Shown one piece after another: positions 17,173 to 19,456 of a DNA stretch of 19,456 nucleotides. The DNA comes from PALSA-1336 sp038203095 (lineage in GTDB: Bacteria; Patescibacteriota; Doudnabacteria; UBA920): contig JBBREH010000026.1 of assembly GCA_038203095.1 (NCBI GenBank), positions 1-19,456 of the forward strand. The letters are read 5' to 3'. The position numbers and the translations under genes were made by a program. Under the pieces are notes generated by a model. It was not told where the DNA came from and searched no databases. It worked only from the letters and a program-made list of their open reading frames with translations. How positions within the stretch are numbered: the first letter of the stretch is position 1; each line of letters begins with the position of its first letter.

Positions 17173-19456
17173 TTATAGTAATTCTTTCTCAAACTCTGAT
17201 GAAAACAAATTTTCATCAACATTATTATAGAATGGCATACCCCATACAATATATTTCCGGTCTTGCCATAATTGTTCAATCTTATGCTCTTTTTTTAGGG
17301 ACACAAGAAAGTTCTGTTTCCAAGCATCGGTATCTTTTAAATGGTTACCCTTAGGTTCGATGAATACTTGGTAGTAGAAGTTTTTTGGCTGTGATTTTTT
17401 GTAGAGAAACAGCACGTAATCGGGTTCAAGTGGTTTGCCGTCATCGAAGTTGTAGAGTTTGAAAAAGCGTTCGTTACGGACCAAATAAACTTCATCATAT
17501 TTATCACGAAGTTGTTGATAAATCTTGTCGATATATTTAACAAAATGTTTTTCTTCCGAAGTACCAAAACTATCATTAAAAACATACCAGGATTTATTAC
17601 TCAGGTCCAAGTAAATATTAGTTTCCTGAGCATTGCTTATTGATTTACCAAACTCTTTATCATCACTTTCATTTTCAGCAAAAGTAAGAACTTTATCAGC
17701 AATTTTATCTTTGACCATATATGGCTTAAATTCCTTGCTGCCCTTGAATTCTAGCTTCTCACCAGTGATGGCCTTGGAAATGTGCTCAAGGACTTGCAAA
17801 ACAGCATCTAAAATGTTATCAGGAGTCAAAGCGTCTAGTTGGCTAGCTAGTCCTGAAACGGTCATTTTAACGCTTCCAAGGTAGCTCTTATTCTCTATAA
17901 ATTCATCAATACTCTCTAGGTTTGGAAAGAATTGCTTAAGGTTAGAGAATGAATAAAATTCAAGCTTATAGATTGCTTTCTTCACCACAGTTTTATTGAA
18001 ATCTTTAATAGAAAAGTCTCTCTCTTTTCGTTCGATACCTTTCTTTGTCTGCTCTTCAAAAAGACCACTAGAAAGATTGAATCCGGTCCTGAGAGATACT
18101 TTATAAAGCGTATCTCTGGCTGATGATGGCAAACCATACACGTCTTCTCGTGTGTATTTTTCCTGTTGGTTCAAGAAAAGCATACCGGACTTATAAAACT
18201 TAGTATCTTTAAACTCTTCTTTGACTGTTAGGTTTCTCTGAATAGTCTTATCTGCAAGAATACCTGTCTTTACGAGAGCTGAATTAAGCTCCTGAATATA
18301 TTTTGGATTGTAGGTGCTGTGATAATAGAGTTCTTCACAAATACGCATTTCATTTTCAGCATCGTCATCAAATTTTCTCTTTGAAGCGTCATCCGTATCA
18401 TTAATTTTAAATGGACAGTATCTCGCACCTCGTCCAATGAGCTGTGCTTCACGAATAGTGGTCTCTCCAGGCTTATTGTTCTTTGCATCACGAGTGTCGT
18501 AAAGGCGGACAATATCAAAAAGATTAAGCACATCCCATCCCTCATTGAGCTTATCTACGGCAAAGACAACTCGATATTCGTTGTCAGGAGCTTCAAGGGT
18601 ATTGATTGCAAGCTGTTTGTCATCACTTTCTTCTTTGCTGTTCACTGAGATAGTCTTCTTAGCAGAAAAATCTTCTTTCAATTCGTTTACCAGGTTCTCA
18701 AGTGAGATTTTATTCACATCAAAATACTGAAACATTTTCACCAGGACATTATCCTTCGCTTTTGCCTTGAGAGCTATGAGCTTTTTCACCGTGAGAGCTT
18801 GAACACCTTTCATAAACTCCTCTTGAAAGGCTTTACTATCAGCAATAGTCTTCGATTTGAAGAGTAATACCGGCTTGATAATTTGTTGGTTTTTCTCAAA
18901 TATCTTTCGACGATATTGACTCAAAAGTATTGCCTGTAATGAACGGTCGAAAAGCTCAGCGTCAGCCTGAAGCACCTGAACATCTTTTGAATACCCATCG
19001 ATACGAAATTGCTTGAGAGGATAATCGAAAACAAGCCTTTCAGCATACTTCTTCGCAATGTTTGAGTTATTAAAATCTACAGTAGCGGTAAATTCCAAAA
19101 GTACATTTTGCGGGTTTGCGTTGAATATCTTATTAACTGTACTTTCCCAAGAGATTATCTCTTCAGCTTCTTCTTTAGATACTGAGCCATTAATCGTAAC
19201 CTCACCAAACATACCAGTACGAAGACCAGCTTTTGTCTCAACATTGATATGGTGTGCTTCATCAGAAATAAGAGCTATTTTCTTATCCTGGAAGTCATCA
19301 AAAGTCAGGCTATTTTCCTGGGGGTTTGTAAGACGAATGTGGAGGCCTTGGATAGTCGAGAAAGCAATATTAATACAGCCATCATTCGTAGCCTGGAAAT
19401 TATCTACCTCCCTCAAGTGAATTTTCTTGTCGCCAAGAGCTACTGATTTATTAAAT
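17173..19456 (-). CDS. res: Type III restriction enzyme Res subunit, N-terminus beyond window
   Basis: Helicase-nuclease subunit of a type III restriction-modification system, which moves on DNA with ATP and cuts between two inverted recognition sites together with Mod. The frame is open to the window end (positions 19456 inward), so a TTG at 19416 is not the start. Visible parts in order: motif II I-S-D-E-A-H-H (about residues 63-69 of those shown), motif III L-E-F-T-A-T-V-D, V-D-K-L-N-E-G-W-D-V-L-N (motif V), R-E-A-Q-L-I-G-R-G-A-R-Y (motif VI), and near the C-terminus P-D-Y-V-L-F then F-I-E-P-K-G-N, a PD-(D/E)xK nuclease core. About 760 residues are present; Walker A and probably mod lie outside. 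The stop is three bases before the recombinase start. No inactivating change is seen. Confidence 0.92.
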   Translation of the reverse strand, partial: FNKSVALGDKKIHLREVDNFQATNDGCINIAFSTIQGLHIRLTNPQENSLTFDDFQDKKIALISDEAHHINVETKAGLRTGMFGEVTINGSVSKEEAEEIISWESTVNKIFNANPQNVLLEFTATVDFNNSNIAKKYAERLVFDYPLKQFRIDGYSKDVQVLQADAELFDRSLQAILLSQYRRKIFEKNQQIIKPVLLFKSKTIADSKAFQEEFMKGVQALTVKKLIALKAKAKDNVLVKMFQYFDVNKISLENLVNELKEDFSAKKTISVNSKEESDDKQLAINTLEAPDNEYRVVFAVDKLNEGWDVLNLFDIVRLYDTRDAKNNKPGETTIREAQLIGRGARYCPFKINDTDDASKRKFDDDAENEMRICEELYYHSTYNPKYIQELNSALVKTGILADKTIQRNLTVKEEFKDTKFYKSGMLFLNQQEKYTREDVYGLPSSARDTLYKVSLRTGFNLSSGLFEEQTKKGIERKERDFSIKDFNKTVVKKAIYKLEFYSFSNLKQFFPNLESIDEFIENKSYLGSVKMTVSGLASQLDALTPDNILDAVLQVLEHISKAITGEKLEFKGSKEFKPYMVKDKIADKVLTFAENESDDKEFGKSISNAQETNIYLDLSNKSWYVFNDSFGTSEEKHFVKYIDKIYQQLRDKYDEVYLVRNERFFKLYNFDDGKPLEPDYVLFLYKKSQPKNFYYQVFIEPKGNHLKDTDAWKQNFLVSLKKEHKIEQLWQDRKYIVWGMPFYNNVDENLFSSEFEKELL

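Noticed and set aside
17173..19416. TTG at 19416 as the start of res
   Set aside because: The frame stays open upstream to the window edge, with coding-like residues (F-N-K-S-V-A-L-G-D-K-K-I-H), and the helicase needs Walker A further upstream.
19058..19446. Plus-strand open frames near the right end
   Set aside because: They are antisense to a clear Res reading frame with helicase and nuclease motifs and have no protein family features.
1..19456. CRISPR array
   Set aside because: No regularly spaced direct repeats were seen; the repeats present are dispersed words and single palindromes.
1..19456. Alternative genetic code with UGA as glycine (SR1/Gracilibacteria type)
   Set aside because: UGA ends several genes at sensible points (HAD gene, 134-residue gene, HNH gene) with overlaps to the next start, and no in-frame UGA is needed within conserved genes.

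Overview
The window looks like part of a Patescibacteria (Candidate Phyla Radiation) genome, probably a Parcubacteria-type lineage. Supporting signs are short intergenic gaps, many genes without a Shine-Dalgarno site, a standard code with UGA as stop, an ECF sigma/DUF5667/DUF5666 cluster, a tRNA gene interrupted by a group I intron with a small HNH endonuclease, and several small palindromic or dispersed repeats. The lineage is an inference from gene content; no marker gene for phylogeny is present.

Left part (about 150-10347, + strand): a long run of de novo purine biosynthesis genes, purF, purN, purD, purE, purM, purC and purB, with interleaved non-purine genes (an alpha/beta hydrolase, a tiny membrane peptide, a small protein with an RR motif, a HAD phosphatase, an unrecognised 134-residue protein and a small RMF-like protein). 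The HAD gene, the 134-residue gene, purE and purM are linked by 1- to 4-base overlaps. Together these enzymes cover PRA synthesis, GAR synthesis, formylation, AIR ring closure, carboxylation (mutase), SAICAR synthesis and both lyase steps. purL/purQ/purS, purK and purH are not in the window. The run ends at an intrinsic terminator behind purB, facing the terminator of a small membrane protein gene on the other strand.

Middle part (about 10420-14545): a TrmB-type regulator with a strong promoter and an apparently leaderless start; then, on the minus strand, a secreted protein with three DUF5666-like repeats, an ECF sigma factor, a DUF5667-type membrane protein that is probably its partner, and a DinB-like protein.

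Right part (about 14581-19456): the most unusual region. One tRNA-Asn(GUU) locus has been hit in three ways. (1) Its 5' half is duplicated; the upstream copy is truncated and has a perfect 16-base palindrome in its D-loop, and a GIY-YIG nuclease gene lies between the copies. (2) The intact tRNA is split between anticodon bases U35 and U36 by a 614-base group I intron carrying an HNH gene, whose 3' codons double as the intron's guide sequence and P2 hairpin. (3) A large serine recombinase gene on the opposite strand reads into the tRNA 3' half and stops inside the intron, which suggests an integrated element whose attachment site is this tRNA. The recombinase follows the type III restriction subunit gene res by three bases; res runs off the window end.

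A second theme is small repeats inside genes: tandem palindromes inserted in frame in purD, and an ACTAC-rich repeat found inside purB, at the end of purD and at the stop codon of the DinB-like gene.
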